From the NCBI GenBank assembly GCA_902776725.1, contig CACYQX010000011.1:1-43224 (forward strand): DNA of 43,224 bases, read 5' to 3'. How positions within the stretch are numbered: position 1 is the stretch's first letter; each line of letters starts with the position of its first letter. The notes beneath the pieces are model-generated. The model worked only from the letters and a program-made list of their open reading frames with translations, was not told where the DNA came from and searched no databases. Source of the DNA: an uncultured Eubacteriales bacterium (lineage in GTDB: Bacteria > Bacillota > Clostridia > Peptostreptococcales > Anaerovoracaceae). A program made the position numbers and the translations under genes. This document shows, piece after piece, positions 23,864-32,882 of this stretch.

Positions 23864-23946
23864 TATACCGGCAGTTTAATACCTGAAAAGGATGGTTTTT
23901 TATCATGTTTTGGCAGTAAATCGCCCTTTTTCACCCTTTTATATAT

Positions 23947-23975
23947 AAAAAACGGTCCTTCTTGGACCGTTTTTT
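23947..23975. terminator. Bidirectional terminator after the CYTH gene
   Basis: A perfect stem AAAAAACGGTCC/GGACCGTTTTTT with a TTCTT loop (23947-23975). It ends the minus-strand CYTH gene transcript. Confidence 0.88.
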
Positions 23976-24002
23976 CGTATTTTATACGCGTTTTTTCTCA
24001 AT

Positions 24003-24623
24003 TTATCTGGTTAAATCCATACCTTGCTTGAATTTGCTCCTGGTTTCCGGCTCCAAATTGAATTTTTTTGCCAATTCCTCACCGATACGCTCCAAATCCT
24101 CCTTATCTCCGGAGTAAAGCTCTATCTCAAGCTCGGAAATCGGCGCCTCCTTATCTTCGGCAAAAACCTTGCCCTCATCGTAAGAAATCTCGCAAATTGC
24201 CTTGCCCGTGTCGATTCTAGCCTGTCTTCTGATCACTTCCACCTCTATCAGCTTAGCGAGCTCTCTCTTGCCTATGATGGCCTTAAGTTCCTCGTACATT
24301 GGGGTTTCGGCAAATATCTCTATATCCGGAGTTTCCATCTTTGATTCGTCTAGAACCGGCACATTAAGCTCCTCTCTCTCATATAGGCCGTTTTCGCCCT
24401 GCCCGTTCCATTTTAGAGTTCCAACTATCTTGGAACCTTCTTTTCTCACCCTGAATGCCATGAGTTCACGCGAAAGACGCCTGTCTTCCGTATCAAAATA
24501 AGCCGCCTTCATAGCAATCGACTCATCGGAATTGGGATCCGTGATCGACTTAATCTCGTCCGACTCAAATATCGAATCCGCAATCTCACGGCTCTCAATA
24601 TGGTATTTGAGTTCAATTTCCAT
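24003..24623 (-). CDS. CYTH-domain protein (triphosphate tunnel metalloenzyme)
   Basis: The 206-residue protein begins MEIELKYH, the ExExK signature of CYTH/TTM proteins (Glu2, Glu4, Lys6). Further tunnel residues appear as FDTEDRRL, MAFRVRKEG, LKWNG, YEREELNV, ICEISYDEGKV and ISELEIEL. Family members hydrolyse triphosphates (inorganic, thiamine or nucleoside), and a few make cAMP; the exact substrate cannot be told. GAGGG stands six bases before ATG. It is monocistronic, bounded by a terminator. Confidence 0.88.
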   Translation of the reverse strand: MEIELKYHIESREIADSIFESDEIKSITDPNSDESIAMKAAYFDTEDRRLSRELMAFRVRKEGSKIVGTLKWNGQGENGLYEREELNVPVLDESKMETPDIEIFAETPMYEELKAIIGKRELAKLIEVEVIRRQARIDTGKAICEISYDEGKVFAEDKEAPISELEIELYSGDKEDLERIGEELAKKFNLEPETRSKFKQGMDLTR

Positions 24624-24708
24624 TACTGTCCCTCTTTTTCCTAAAATTCGCCCCTAAAATGCGTTCGTCAATTTCTATCACAAATACATTGGAATGTCAA
24701 TACGTCAA

Positions 24709-24718
24709 GTGGTATACT
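24709..24718 (+). promoter_or_regulatory. Extended -10 promoter of deoC
   Basis: GTGG-TATACT (TG one base from the hexamer, 24713-24718) 34 bases before the ATG. The -35 is weak. Confidence 0.5.
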
Positions 24719-24752
24719 GATAGGTGAATTAATTGGTATAAGGAGGACGCTC

Positions 24753-25406
24753 ATGAATAAGCCGATAAACAAATATATAGATCATACCCTTTTGAAACCG
24801 GACGCAACAAAGTCGGAAATAGAGAAGCTCTGCAAGGAAGCTCTGGAATACGACTTCTACTCCGTCTGCGTAAATTCTTATTGGGTACCGCTCTGTGCTT
24901 CTCTTCTCGAAGGAAGCGATGTCAAAATCGCCGCTGTAGTAGGTTTCCCGCTAGGTGCAATGTCAACAGAGGCAAAGGTATATGAAACCCACGTCGCCTG
25001 CAGAGAAGGCGCCGGAGAAATCGATATGGTTATGAATATTGGTGCGCTCAAGTCCGGAAATCTCAACGCAGTAGAAGATGATATTCATCAGGTTGTAACC
25101 TCTGCCGCAGAATTCGACGCAATAGTCAAAGTAATTCTTGAGACGGGACTTTTGAGCGACGAAGAAATCGTAACAGCATGCAAACTCTCGGAGAATGCCG
25201 GCGCCGCCTTTGTTAAGACATCCACGGGATTTGGACATGGCGGAGCGGAACTTGACAAGGTTAAACTTATGAGAGCTTCCGTATCCGAAAACGTTTTGGT
25301 AAAAGCATCCGGCGGAATAAGAGACAAAGAAGCCGCACTCGCAATGATAGATGCCGGTGCCGACAGAATCGGAACAAGCTCCGGAATGAAAATCGTCGAA
25401 GAATAG
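24753..25406 (+). CDS. deoC: Deoxyribose-phosphate aldolase
   Basis: DeoC splits 2-deoxyribose-5-phosphate to glyceraldehyde-3-phosphate and acetaldehyde in deoxynucleoside catabolism. The 217-residue TIM barrel has IDHTLLKPDAT at the start, VGFPLGA, EIDMVMNIGAL, the Schiff-base lysine in FVKTSTGFG and the second lysine in VLVKASGGIR, and the phosphate site DRIGTSSG. AAGGAGG lies six bases upstream. It is a single gene with its own promoter and terminator. Confidence 0.96.
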   Translation: MNKPINKYIDHTLLKPDATKSEIEKLCKEALEYDFYSVCVNSYWVPLCASLLEGSDVKIAAVVGFPLGAMSTEAKVYETHVACREGAGEIDMVMNIGALKSGNLNAVEDDIHQVVTSAAEFDAIVKVILETGLLSDEEIVTACKLSENAGAAFVKTSTGFGHGGAELDKVKLMRASVSENVLVKASGGIRDKEAALAMIDAGADRIGTSSGMKIVEE

Positions 25407-25423
25407 TTTATGTATTACAAATC

Positions 25424-25456
25424 AAAACGGACCTTCATAAGAAGGTCCGTTTTTTG
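25424..25456 (+). terminator. Terminator after deoC
   Basis: A perfect 13-bp stem AAAACGGACCTTC/GAAGGTCCGTTTT with an ATAA loop, followed by more T. It may also serve the opposite-strand etfA. Confidence 0.9.
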
Positions 25457-25486
25457 GTTTTTTGAGATTGGGTTTAAACGCTTTGA

Positions 25487-26707
25487 TTATTTTGCAAGAT
25501 CCTCAGCCTTGTCCCATGCTTCCATGATTTCAGGAATCACCTTGTAGAGGTCTCCTACGATTCCGTAGTCTGCAACTTCAAATATTGGAGCATCCGGATC
25601 TTTGTTGATTGCAATTATGCAATCCGAGTTCTGCATTCCCGCTAGGTGCTGAATCGCACCGGAGATTCCGCAGGCAAAGTAAATCTTTGGCTTTACCGTG
25701 GTTCCTGTCTGACCAACCTGATGATCGTGACCAATCCAACCGGAATCTACGCATGCACGCGATGAGCCGACAACTCCTCCGACCTTGTCGGCAAACTTCT
25801 GCATAAGCTTGAATCCTTCAGGGCCGCCAAGTCCACGTCCTCCGGAGCAGATTATATCCGCATCCGTAAGGGAAACGAGTTCCTTTGCCGACTTAACAAC
25901 CTTCATTACCTGAACCCTGATATCCTTTGCGGAAATCTCGGGTTTCATCTCTATGACTTCGCCTTTTGCGTTCTTTATAGGCTCGAGTTTTTGCATAACG
26001 CCCGGTCTTACCGTTGCCATCTGAGGACGCGATGTCGGGCTCACGATGGTAGCCATAAGGTTTCCACCAAATGCAGGACGTGTCATCTTGAGCCTGGTAT
26101 CCTTTGGATCCTCGTTTGCAAGACCTGCCGTATTGAGCGTCGTATTCTCTTCATTGAATTCGATATAGCTCGCAAGCGAAATATCAAGATGCGTGCAGTC
26201 TGCTGTCAGTCCTACGTTTGCGCGACCTGCTACGCGAGGTGCCAGGTCTCTTCCTATATGAGTTGCTCCATAGAGGATGATTTCCGGTTTAAACTCTTCG
26301 ATAGCCTGTGTGATTACCTTGGTATATGCGTCTGTTGTGAACTGCTTGAGTAGCGGGTCGGCAACGATATACGCCATGTCCGCTCCGTATTTGAAGCATT
26401 CCTTTGCGAGCGGCTCGATATCCTTCTTGTCGCCAACCAGAAGTGCTCCTACCTTGCATCCGTCACCGCGCTCTGCTGCAAGACGTTTACCCTCTCCTAT
26501 AAGTTCGAGCGCAACGTTCATGATCTTTCCGTCGCGTTGCTCGGCAAATACCCAAATGTTTTTATACTGATCAAAATCATTCTTTGGAGCCTTTTTTACA
26601 GGTGCCTTCTTTGCAGGCGCTTTCTTTGCAGGTGCCTTCTTTGCGGAGGTCTTGGCCTTCGCAGCAGTCTTTGCTTTTGCAGCTTTGCTTACTTTTTTCT
26701 CTGCCAT
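25487..26707 (-). CDS. etfA: Electron transfer flavoprotein alpha subunit with Lys/Ala-rich N-terminal tail
   Basis: EtfA with EtfB carries electrons to and from butyryl-CoA dehydrogenase. Residues from about 48 ([12 protein letters not shown]) to the end form a normal EtfA with the C-terminal FAD-binding segments [36 protein letters not shown] and [15 protein letters not shown] (shown here in parts). Before it lies a 42-residue tail made almost only of Lys, Ala and Pro, with four KKAPA-type repeats, not part of the usual family. AGGAGG stands seven bases before ATG at 26707, so the tail is very likely translated. It starts 12 bases after the etfB stop. Confidence 0.95.
   Translation of the reverse strand: MAEKKVSKAAKAKTAAKAKTSAKKAPAKKAPAKKAPVKKAPKNDFDQYKNIWVFAEQRDGKIMNVALELIGEGKRLAAERGDGCKVGALLVGDKKDIEPLAKECFKYGADMAYIVADPLLKQFTTDAYTKVITQAIEEFKPEIILYGATHIGRDLAPRVAGRANVGLTADCTHLDISLASYIEFNEENTTLNTAGLANEDPKDTRLKMTRPAFGGNLMATIVSPTSRPQMATVRPGVMQKLEPIKNAKGEVIEMKPEISAKDIRVQVMKVVKSAKELVSLTDADIICSGGRGLGGPEGFKLMQKFADKVGGVVGSSRACVDSGWIGHDHQVGQTGTTVKPKIYFACGISGAIQHLAGMQNSDCIIAINKDPDAPIFEVADYGIVGDLYKVIPEIMEAWDKAEDLAK
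26586..26645 (-). repeat. 15-bp tandem repeat coding KKAPA units in etfA
   Basis: Three near-identical 15-base units at 26601-26615, 26616-26630 and 26631-26645, plus a diverged fourth at 26586-26600, encode the Lys-Lys-Ala-Pro repeats. Slippage could change copy number without breaking the frame. Confidence 0.85.
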
Positions 26708-26719
26708 TTTTCTACCTCC

Positions 26720-27514
26720 TTAGATTATATGCTTCTGCTTAAGGCTTCCGACGAGTTTCTCGGCGATGTCTTTGTCGCTATCGCCCTCGAGCATCTCGCC
26801 CTTTCCCTTTGGCTTTGGTGTAAACGAACGGAATACATTTGTCGGAGACGGTTTGAGACCTACCGTATTAAGATCAACCTCTACGTCTGCCGCACTCCAT
26901 ACTTTGATATCCTTATCCGGATTGAAGATTCCGCCAATATTCATAAATCTCGGCGTGTTTAACTCCTTGATGCATGTAAGCATGCATGGGAGATTAACCT
27001 TTATTACTTCATAACCGTCTTCGAGCTGTCTCTCGACCTTTACGCTCTTCTTGTCCTTTGAAAGTTCAAAGTTCTGAACGTAGGTAACCTGTGGCAGGTC
27101 GAGCTTCTCGGCAATCTGCGGGCCAACCTGTGCGGTATCTCCGTCGATAGCCTGACGTCCGGCAAAGATAATATCGTATTTTAGCTTTTTGATTGTGGCC
27201 GTAATAGCGTTGCTCGTTGCCCATGTATCTGAACCTCCGACTGCTCTGTCGGAAAGGAGAACTCCTTCGTCGGCTCCCATGGCGAGGCATTCAAAAAGCA
27301 TATCCTGTGCCTGTGGCGGACCCATCGAAACAACGGTAACGTGAACGTTATCGGGATCCTTGTCCTTTATCTTGAGTGCTTCTTCGAGCGCATTGGCATC
27401 GTCGGGATTGAGGATGCTCGGAACGCCGTCTCTTATAAGCGTACCGGTTTCCGGATTGATTTTGATTTCGTTGGTATCCGGAACCTGTTTTGCGCATACA
27501 ATAATGTTAAACAT
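26720..27514 (-). CDS. etfB: Electron transfer flavoprotein beta subunit
   Basis: The 264-residue protein starts NIIVCAKQVPDTNEIKI and has the EtfB core: NPDDANALEEAL, VSMGPPQAQDML, the FAGRQAIDGDTAQVGP segment and NLPCMLTCIKELNTPR. In clostridia EtfAB of this kind bifurcates electrons with Bcd, coupling crotonyl-CoA reduction to ferredoxin reduction; that mechanism is inferred from the gene context. GGAGGG precedes ATG. It sits between bcd and etfA. Confidence 0.96.
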   Translation of the reverse strand: MFNIIVCAKQVPDTNEIKINPETGTLIRDGVPSILNPDDANALEEALKIKDKDPDNVHVTVVSMGPPQAQDMLFECLAMGADEGVLLSDRAVGGSDTWATSNAITATIKKLKYDIIFAGRQAIDGDTAQVGPQIAEKLDLPQVTYVQNFELSKDKKSVKVERQLEDGYEVIKVNLPCMLTCIKELNTPRFMNIGGIFNPDKDIKVWSAADVEVDLNTVGLKPSPTNVFRSFTPKPKGKGEMLEGDSDKDIAEKLVGSLKQKHII

Positions 27515-27529
27515 GTCTAGACCCTCCTC

Positions 27530-28672
27530 CTATTTACCAATGACCGCTGCTGCGATAACCATCTTCTGAACTTCCGAGGTTCCTTCGTAGATTTCCGTTA
27601 TCTTGGCATCTCTCATCATTCTCTCAACCGGATAATCCTTGGTGTATCCGTAACCTCCGTGAAGCTGTACGCATTTTGTCGTAACATCCATTGCCGTTTC
27701 CGCAGCAAAGAGCTTAGCCATCGCGGCATTTACACCGTAAGGAAGTCCTGCGGTTTCGTTATATGCCGCCTTGTATATAAGGAGCCTTGCCGCTTCTATC
27801 TTTGTAGCCATCTCAGCAACCATAAAGCTCAGGTGCTGGAACTGTGAAAGCTTTCTTCCAAACTGTTTTCTCTGCTTCATGTATTCCACGGTCACGTCGA
27901 GCGCACCCTGTGCAATTCCGAGCGCCTGTGACGCTATGCCTATACGACCGCCGTCGAGCGTTGTCATAGCAACCTTGAATCCCTTTCCGAGACCGCCGAT
28001 CAGACGATCTTTAGGAATGCGGCAATTCTGGAAAATGAGTTCCGTTGTTGAAGATGCACAGATTCCCATCTTGTCCTCAGTCTTTCCGATTGAGAATCCT
28101 TTGTCGCCCTTCTCAACGATAAATGCGCTGATTCCGCGTGTCCCTTGTGATTTATCTGTCATAGCCATAACGATAAACACATCTGCATAGCCGCCGTTTG
28201 TGATGAAGCATTTTGCTCCGTTCAGTACCCAGTGGTCGCCGTCGAGTTCAGCTCTCGTCTGCTGTCCCGACGCATCGGTTCCCGCATTCGGCTCCGTAAG
28301 ACCAAAGGCGCCGAGTTTCTTTCCCGAACAGAGATCCGGCAGATACTTTTTCTTTTGTTCCTCTGTGCCGTAGTGATATATAGGCCAACAACAAAGTGAG
28401 GTGTGTGCGGATACGATTACGGCTGTGGATGCGCACACTCTTGCGAGCTCTTCTACGGCGATGGCATAAGAGATATTGTCTCCGCCCGCTCCGCCGTATT
28501 CAGTCGGGAACGGAATTCCCATAAGCCCGTATCTTCCCATCTTCTCTACCGTCTCGACAGGAAATCTATGCTCCTTGTCGATATCGGCTGCGATAGGTTC
28601 AACTTCGGCTATGGCAAACTCTCTCACCATCTTTCTTACGAATTCTTGTTCCTTCGTCAGTTGAAAGTTCAT
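27530..28672 (-). CDS. bcd: Acyl-CoA dehydrogenase, likely butyryl-CoA dehydrogenase
   Basis: Bcd reduces crotonyl-CoA to butyryl-CoA with electrons from EtfAB. The 380-residue protein has the flavoprotein signatures FGLTEPNAGTDASG and QLHGGYGYTKDYPVERMMRD, and the catalytic Glu363 in IYEGTSEVQ. ATG at 28672 with AAGGAGG upstream is preferred over an in-frame ATG at 28729 that lies in the promoter. With etfB and etfA downstream it forms the bcd-etfBA unit; the other butyrate genes (crt, hbd, thl) are not in the window. Other short-chain acyl-CoA specificity is possible. Confidence 0.92.
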   Translation of the reverse strand: MNFQLTKEQEFVRKMVREFAIAEVEPIAADIDKEHRFPVETVEKMGRYGLMGIPFPTEYGGAGGDNISYAIAVEELARVCASTAVIVSAHTSLCCWPIYHYGTEEQKKKYLPDLCSGKKLGAFGLTEPNAGTDASGQQTRAELDGDHWVLNGAKCFITNGGYADVFIVMAMTDKSQGTRGISAFIVEKGDKGFSIGKTEDKMGICASSTTELIFQNCRIPKDRLIGGLGKGFKVAMTTLDGGRIGIASQALGIAQGALDVTVEYMKQRKQFGRKLSQFQHLSFMVAEMATKIEAARLLIYKAAYNETAGLPYGVNAAMAKLFAAETAMDVTTKCVQLHGGYGYTKDYPVERMMRDAKITEIYEGTSEVQKMVIAAAVIGK

Positions 28673-28710
28673 TATATGCCTCCTTGTTATATACATACCA
28701 ATTCTATTAT

Positions 28711-28739
28711 AGTATCCCATTATTGCCACCCTAATTCAA
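28711..28739 (-). promoter_or_regulatory. Promoter of bcd-etfBA
   Basis: Minus-strand TTGAAT (28739-28734), 17-base spacer ending in TGG, GATACT (28716-28711). An alternative TATAAT overlaps just downstream. Confidence 0.5.
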
Positions 28740-28774
28740 GGCTACCTTAGGCCAAGAAGGTTTGAAATTGCACA

Positions 28775-28826
28775 TAAAAAAAGAATGCACCGAAATCGGT
28801 TCAGCGAACCAAAAGCGTTGCATTCT
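28775..28826 (-). terminator. Long branched terminator after thiI
   Basis: On the minus strand AGAATGCA pairs with TGCATTCT (outer 8 bp), and GGTTC-GCT-GAACC forms an inner stem; the outer stem is followed by T7. It ends the rny-desulfurase-thiI unit. Confidence 0.75.
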
Positions 28827-28846
28827 CGTATTATTACCTAATATTC

Positions 28847-30031
28847 TTATGCTTTGATATCTATGATTTCTCTGCTTTCAAAGGCCTTCTCGATAAGAGC
28901 TTCGACGTCCAGCTTGGACTCCGACTCCTGGATTTTTGATAGCTTTGGCTTGGTCGTTGGATGCTTTGGTAAGAATACCGTGCAGCAGTCCTCATAGGGC
29001 TCAATCGAGGTCTCAAATGTCCCAATTTCCTGGGCCTTTGCCATGATATCGAACTTATCCATCGCAATCAGCGGCCTCATTACAGGTAGATTAACAGATG
29101 CGTCCGTTACAACAAGAGCCTCCGCCGTCTGGCTTGCCACCTGTCCAAGGTTTTCGCCCGTAATAAGCATCATTGCATTGCATTCCGCGGCGATTCTCTC
29201 TGCGATTCTCATCATGAATCTCCTCACGTGAATCGTGGTCTCCGCCTCAGGACAATTCTTGACAATCTCCTCCTGAATAGGCAGCAGATTTACCACGTGC
29301 ATCTTGAAATTGCCGCAGTAAGACGCAACAATCCTCGCGAGTTCCTCAACCTTTTCCTGCGCCCTAGGAGAAGTATATGGATATGAATGAAAGTGAACCG
29401 CTTCTATCAGCATTCCGCGCTTTGCCATCATCCATGCCGCAACCGGAGAATCGATTCCTCCTGAGAGAAGAACTAGGCCCTTTCCGTTTGTTCCGAGCGG
29501 AAGTCCTCCGAATCCCGAAATCTTATCCGCGTAGATGAAACTGCCGTCATGCCTAAGATCGACATAGAGTTTTACATCGGGATTGTGCACGTCAACCTTT
29601 AGCACTTTGCAACCGACGAGTACCTTTGCGCCCGTGATTCTGGCTATTTCAGGCGACTCTATCGGGAAGTTCTTGTCTGCACGCTTTGCTTCTACCTTGA
29701 AGGTCTTAACCCCGCGCTCAGCAATCAAAGTATTCATGAAATCAACAGCGACTCTTCCGATATCGTCCATATCGGATTTCGCTTCGACAGCAGGGCTTAT
29801 CGATGCTACGCCAAAGACCTTGGAAATCTCTCCTGCAATTGCGTCGGTATTTATCTCGTGATTATATCTAACAAAGATAAGACCCTCATGCCTCTTTACA
29901 TCCGCAGAAAAGCCGGATGCCTTAAGGCGCTTTCCTATGCGCTCCGTAAGCATCCTCTCAAAATACGGCTTATTCATTCCCTTGAGCGCCACCTCTCCGC
30001 AGCGCACAATCAAAATCCTATCTTTGTCCAA
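28847..30031 (-). CDS. thiI: tRNA 4-thiouridine synthase ThiI
   Basis: ThiI puts sulfur on U8 of tRNA and in many bacteria also serves thiamine synthesis. The 394-residue protein has an N-terminal ferredoxin-like and THUMP region (to about 165) and the PP-loop LLSGGIDSPVAAW (about 187-199). It has no rhodanese domain, like other Firmicute ThiI, so sulfur must come from a partner. The start is TTG at 30031 with AGGAGA upstream; no ATG fits the family start (ILIVRCGEVALKG). The cysteine desulfurase gene is just upstream, the expected dedicated sulfur donor. Confidence 0.95.
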   Translation of the reverse strand: MDKDRILIVRCGEVALKGMNKPYFERMLTERIGKRLKASGFSADVKRHEGLIFVRYNHEINTDAIAGEISKVFGVASISPAVEAKSDMDDIGRVAVDFMNTLIAERGVKTFKVEAKRADKNFPIESPEIARITGAKVLVGCKVLKVDVHNPDVKLYVDLRHDGSFIYADKISGFGGLPLGTNGKGLVLLSGGIDSPVAAWMMAKRGMLIEAVHFHSYPYTSPRAQEKVEELARIVASYCGNFKMHVVNLLPIQEEIVKNCPEAETTIHVRRFMMRIAERIAAECNAMMLITGENLGQVASQTAEALVVTDASVNLPVMRPLIAMDKFDIMAKAQEIGTFETSIEPYEDCCTVFLPKHPTTKPKLSKIQESESKLDVEALIEKAFESREIIDIKA

Positions 30032-30041
30032 GATTTCTCTC

Positions 30042-31181
30042 CTACTGATAGCGGCCGAGCTTTCTGAACTCGCCGACAGCCTTTGCCACTTTATCTATTA
30101 CGTAATCTATCTCTTCTTCTGTATTGAATGCGCCAAAACTGAATCTAATTGCGCCTTCTATTTCTTCCTTGGAAAGCCCCATCGCTTTAAGAACATGGCT
30201 CCCTGCCTTTCCGTTTCTTCCGGATGAACACGCAGATCCCGTCGAAACATAGATTCCTTCCTGCTCTAACTTATGCAGCAGGACCTCTCCCTTTGTTCCG
30301 AGGAAGGAAACATTAAGTATATAAGGGACGCCGTTTTCCGGACTGTTAAATCTTATATCTGATATTTCTTCCGCAAGACCATTTCGCAATTTAAGATTGA
30401 GTCGCTTTATTCTCTCGTATCCGTCCTTGTCCTGCATAGTTCTCTTAACGGCTTCAGCCATTCCCACTATGCCCGGAAGGTTCTCGGTACCGGATCTCAG
30501 GCCTCGTTCCTGACCGCCACCTTCTATCAGCGAAGGAATCTTGACGCCGTTTTTAATATAGAGCGCGCCTATTCCCTTTGGTCCATGAATCTTATGTGCG
30601 CTGACCGAAATCAGATCCGCGGGAAGATTCTCTATCTCTTCTTTGCAAAAGGCCTGAACGGCATCACAGTGAAGAATCGCATTGCCCTTGACTTCATTCA
30701 CAAGGCAAAGCGGCATCATCGCGCCCGTCTCATTGTTTACCGCCATCACACTTATAACGGCAGCACCACCCGATATAGCTTCGCGAAGCGCATCCATATC
30801 GAGCATCGAATTCCTGTCAACGTCGATATATGTGACCTTTGCCCCTTGGCGCTCGAGATTCTTAACAGTTTCAAGCACCGCGGGATGCTCAATCGTCGTC
30901 GTAATTATATGATTGCTCTCGCGCTTGCGTGCGTTATATGCACCAACTATCGCCATATTGTCGCTCTCGGTGCCTCCCGACGTGAATACTATTTCCTTGT
31001 CGTCCGCACCAAAAACGGAAGCAACGGTCTTTCTCGCTTCCTTCAGGAGTTTCTCGGCATCAAGCCCCAAAGTATGAAGAGAAGATGGGTTGCCGTAAGC
31101 ATCGAGCATTACGGCAGCCATCTTCTCAGCTACTTCATCATATACTTTTGTTGTTGCACTGTTATCCAGATAAACGATCAT
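30042..31181 (-). CDS. Cysteine desulfurase (NifS/IscS family), probable ThiI partner
   Basis: This PLP enzyme takes sulfur from cysteine. The 379-residue protein has YLDNSATTKV at the N-terminus, FTSGGTESDN, the PLP lysine Lys197 in SAHKIHGPKG and the catalytic Cys318 in STGSACSSG. It is followed 10 bases later by thiI, an arrangement like Bacillus nifZ-thiI, so a role in tRNA thiolation is likely. There is no iscU or suf gene near. An AGGG sequence six bases before ATG is a modest ribosome site. Confidence 0.94.
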   Translation of the reverse strand: MIVYLDNSATTKVYDEVAEKMAAVMLDAYGNPSSLHTLGLDAEKLLKEARKTVASVFGADDKEIVFTSGGTESDNMAIVGAYNARKRESNHIITTTIEHPAVLETVKNLERQGAKVTYIDVDRNSMLDMDALREAISGGAAVISVMAVNNETGAMMPLCLVNEVKGNAILHCDAVQAFCKEEIENLPADLISVSAHKIHGPKGIGALYIKNGVKIPSLIEGGGQERGLRSGTENLPGIVGMAEAVKRTMQDKDGYERIKRLNLKLRNGLAEEISDIRFNSPENGVPYILNVSFLGTKGEVLLHKLEQEGIYVSTGSACSSGRNGKAGSHVLKAMGLSKEEIEGAIRFSFGAFNTEEEIDYVIDKVAKAVGEFRKLGRYQ

Positions 31182-31199
31182 AGTTAACCCTGTTTGGAC

Positions 31200-32744
31200 C
31201 TATTTTGCGTAATCTGTTGCGCGCGTTTCTCTTACAACGTTTACCTTGATCTGGCCCGGGTATTCCATCTCGCCTTCGATCTTCTTGGCAATATCCCTTG
31301 CAAGAAGCGCTATGCTGTCATCGCCAACCTCGTTCGGATTTGCGATGATTCTGATTTCACGACCTGCCTGAATAGCAAAGGATCTTTCAACGCCAGGCGT
31401 GGTGTTTGCGATTTCCTCGAGTTTCTCGAGACGCTTGATATATGCGTCGAGAGTTTCTCTTCTTGCTCCGGGTCTCGCTGCCGAAAGAGCATCCGCCGCA
31501 GCTATGAGAACCGCTTCCGGAGTCTTTGGTTCATAGTCACCGTGGTGAGCCGCAACGCCGTTGATAACTAGGTCGGATTCCTTGTACTTGGTAAGAACCG
31601 AAATTCCGAGATCCACGTGCGTTCCTTCGGACTCGTGCGTGAGCGCCTTTCCTATATCGTGGAGAAGGCCTGCTCTCTTGGCAAGCTTTACGTTCAGTCC
31701 GAGTTCACCGGCCATAAGTCCGGCAAGGTGGCTAACTTCCAAAGAGTGATTCAGAACGTTCTGTCCATAAGATGTTCTGTATTTAAGTCTTCCGAGAAGC
31801 TTAACGAGCTCTGGATGAAGGTTATGAATTCCGGCTTCGAATACCGCTCTTTCGCCTTCCTCCTTGATCGTATTGTTAACTTCTTTTTCAGCCTTGGAAA
31901 CCATCTCCTCTATGCGAGCAGGATGGATTCTTCCGTCTGTGATCAGTTTCTCCAGAGCGACTCTCGCAATTTCGCGTCTTACGGGGTCGAATCCGGAAAT
32001 GATTACGGCCTCAGGAGTATCATCTATGATAAGCTCCATGCCCGTCTGAGTTTCGATTGCGCGTATATTTCTTCCTTCACGTCCGATGATTCTTCCCTTC
32101 ATTTCGTCGTTCGGGAGGGCTACAACGGATACCGTTGATTCCGCAACCTGGTCGGCAGCACATCTCTGGATAGCTCCGACGATTATATCTCTTGCCTTGG
32201 AATTTGCCTCTTCCTTGGCCTTTTGCTCGATATCCTTAATCATTACGGATGCGTCGTGTCTTACATCCTTTTCAATCTCATCGAGGAGTATCTGCTTGGC
32301 TTCGTCAGCGGTAAGTCCCGAGATCTTCTCGAGTTCCACTACCTTTTTCTCAACAAAGCTGTCAAGCTCCTTCTTCTTATTGGCAATTTCTTGCTGTTGC
32401 CTGTTGATATTTTCTTCTTTTTTCTCGATGCTCTCGAGCTTTCTGTCAATGGATTCCTCTTTCTGCTGAATCCTTCTTTCCGAGCGATTTACCTCGTTTC
32501 TTCTGTCTCTTACCTCCCTGTCCGCGTCATTTCTTATGCGGTGGGCCTCATCCTTTGCTTCCTGGGTTATTTCCTTCCTGATTGCTTCCGCCTTCTTTTC
32601 GGCGTCCAAAATACGGTTTTTTGCCTCTTGTTCGGCATTTCCTCTAACTCTTTCGTCTACGTTTTTTCTGAGAATGTATCCGATAAACAGTCCAAGGACC
32701 AGTGTTAGTACAGCTGACAATACAGTCATTACTACCGGTGGCAT
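31200..32744 (-). CDS. rny: Ribonuclease Y
   Basis: RNase Y is the membrane-anchored endoribonuclease that starts mRNA decay in Firmicutes. The 514 residues show one N-terminal membrane helix (about 5-25), a long Glu/Lys/Arg-rich coiled coil (about 30-190), a KH domain with [15 protein letters not shown], and an HD domain with [10 protein letters not shown] and [12 protein letters not shown], ending in a C-terminal helical part. AGGAGG lies six bases before ATG. A consensus promoter overlaps the divergent rodA promoter. Confidence 0.97.
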   Translation of the reverse strand: MPPVVMTVLSAVLTLVLGLFIGYILRKNVDERVRGNAEQEAKNRILDAEKKAEAIRKEITQEAKDEAHRIRNDADREVRDRRNEVNRSERRIQQKEESIDRKLESIEKKEENINRQQQEIANKKKELDSFVEKKVVELEKISGLTADEAKQILLDEIEKDVRHDASVMIKDIEQKAKEEANSKARDIIVGAIQRCAADQVAESTVSVVALPNDEMKGRIIGREGRNIRAIETQTGMELIIDDTPEAVIISGFDPVRREIARVALEKLITDGRIHPARIEEMVSKAEKEVNNTIKEEGERAVFEAGIHNLHPELVKLLGRLKYRTSYGQNVLNHSLEVSHLAGLMAGELGLNVKLAKRAGLLHDIGKALTHESEGTHVDLGISVLTKYKESDLVINGVAAHHGDYEPKTPEAVLIAAADALSAARPGARRETLDAYIKRLEKLEEIANTTPGVERSFAIQAGREIRIIANPNEVGDDSIALLARDIAKKIEGEMEYPGQIKVNVVRETRATDYAK

Positions 32745-32812
32745 TTCAGTACCTCCTTCTCTAAAATATTAACTTTTCCTATATCTAAAAAAGTCTGATT
32801 TTTGAATATAAC

Positions 32813-32842
32813 TTGCCATTTTTACACAAATTATATTATAAT
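32813..32842 (+). promoter_or_regulatory. Promoter of rodA
   Basis: TTGCCA (32813-32818), 18-base spacer, TATAAT (32837-32842), start near 32849. Its -10 overlaps the -10 of the rny promoter on the other strand. Confidence 0.65.
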
Positions 32843-32864
32843 GTTTCCCACAACATTATGTCAA
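32835..32864 (-). promoter_or_regulatory. Consensus promoter of rny
   Basis: Minus-strand TTGACA (32864-32859), 18-base spacer, TATAAT (32840-32835), both hexamers perfect. Start near 32828 gives an 84-base leader. Confidence 0.75.
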
Positions 32865-32882
32865 GGAAACAAAACCCAAATC

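Noticed and set aside
23790-23870. CtsR or CIRCE heat-shock operator before tig-clpP
   Set aside because: The sequence has neither the GGTCAAA direct repeat nor the TTAGCACTC inverted repeat.
23782-23934. 51-codon N-terminal extension of trigger factor
   Set aside because: The AGGAGG site and the family N-terminus place the start at 23781; the upstream part contains the promoter.
26586-26645. 15-bp repeats as a CRISPR or non-coding satellite
   Set aside because: Units are contiguous without spacers, lie in frame in etfA and encode KKAPA repeats.
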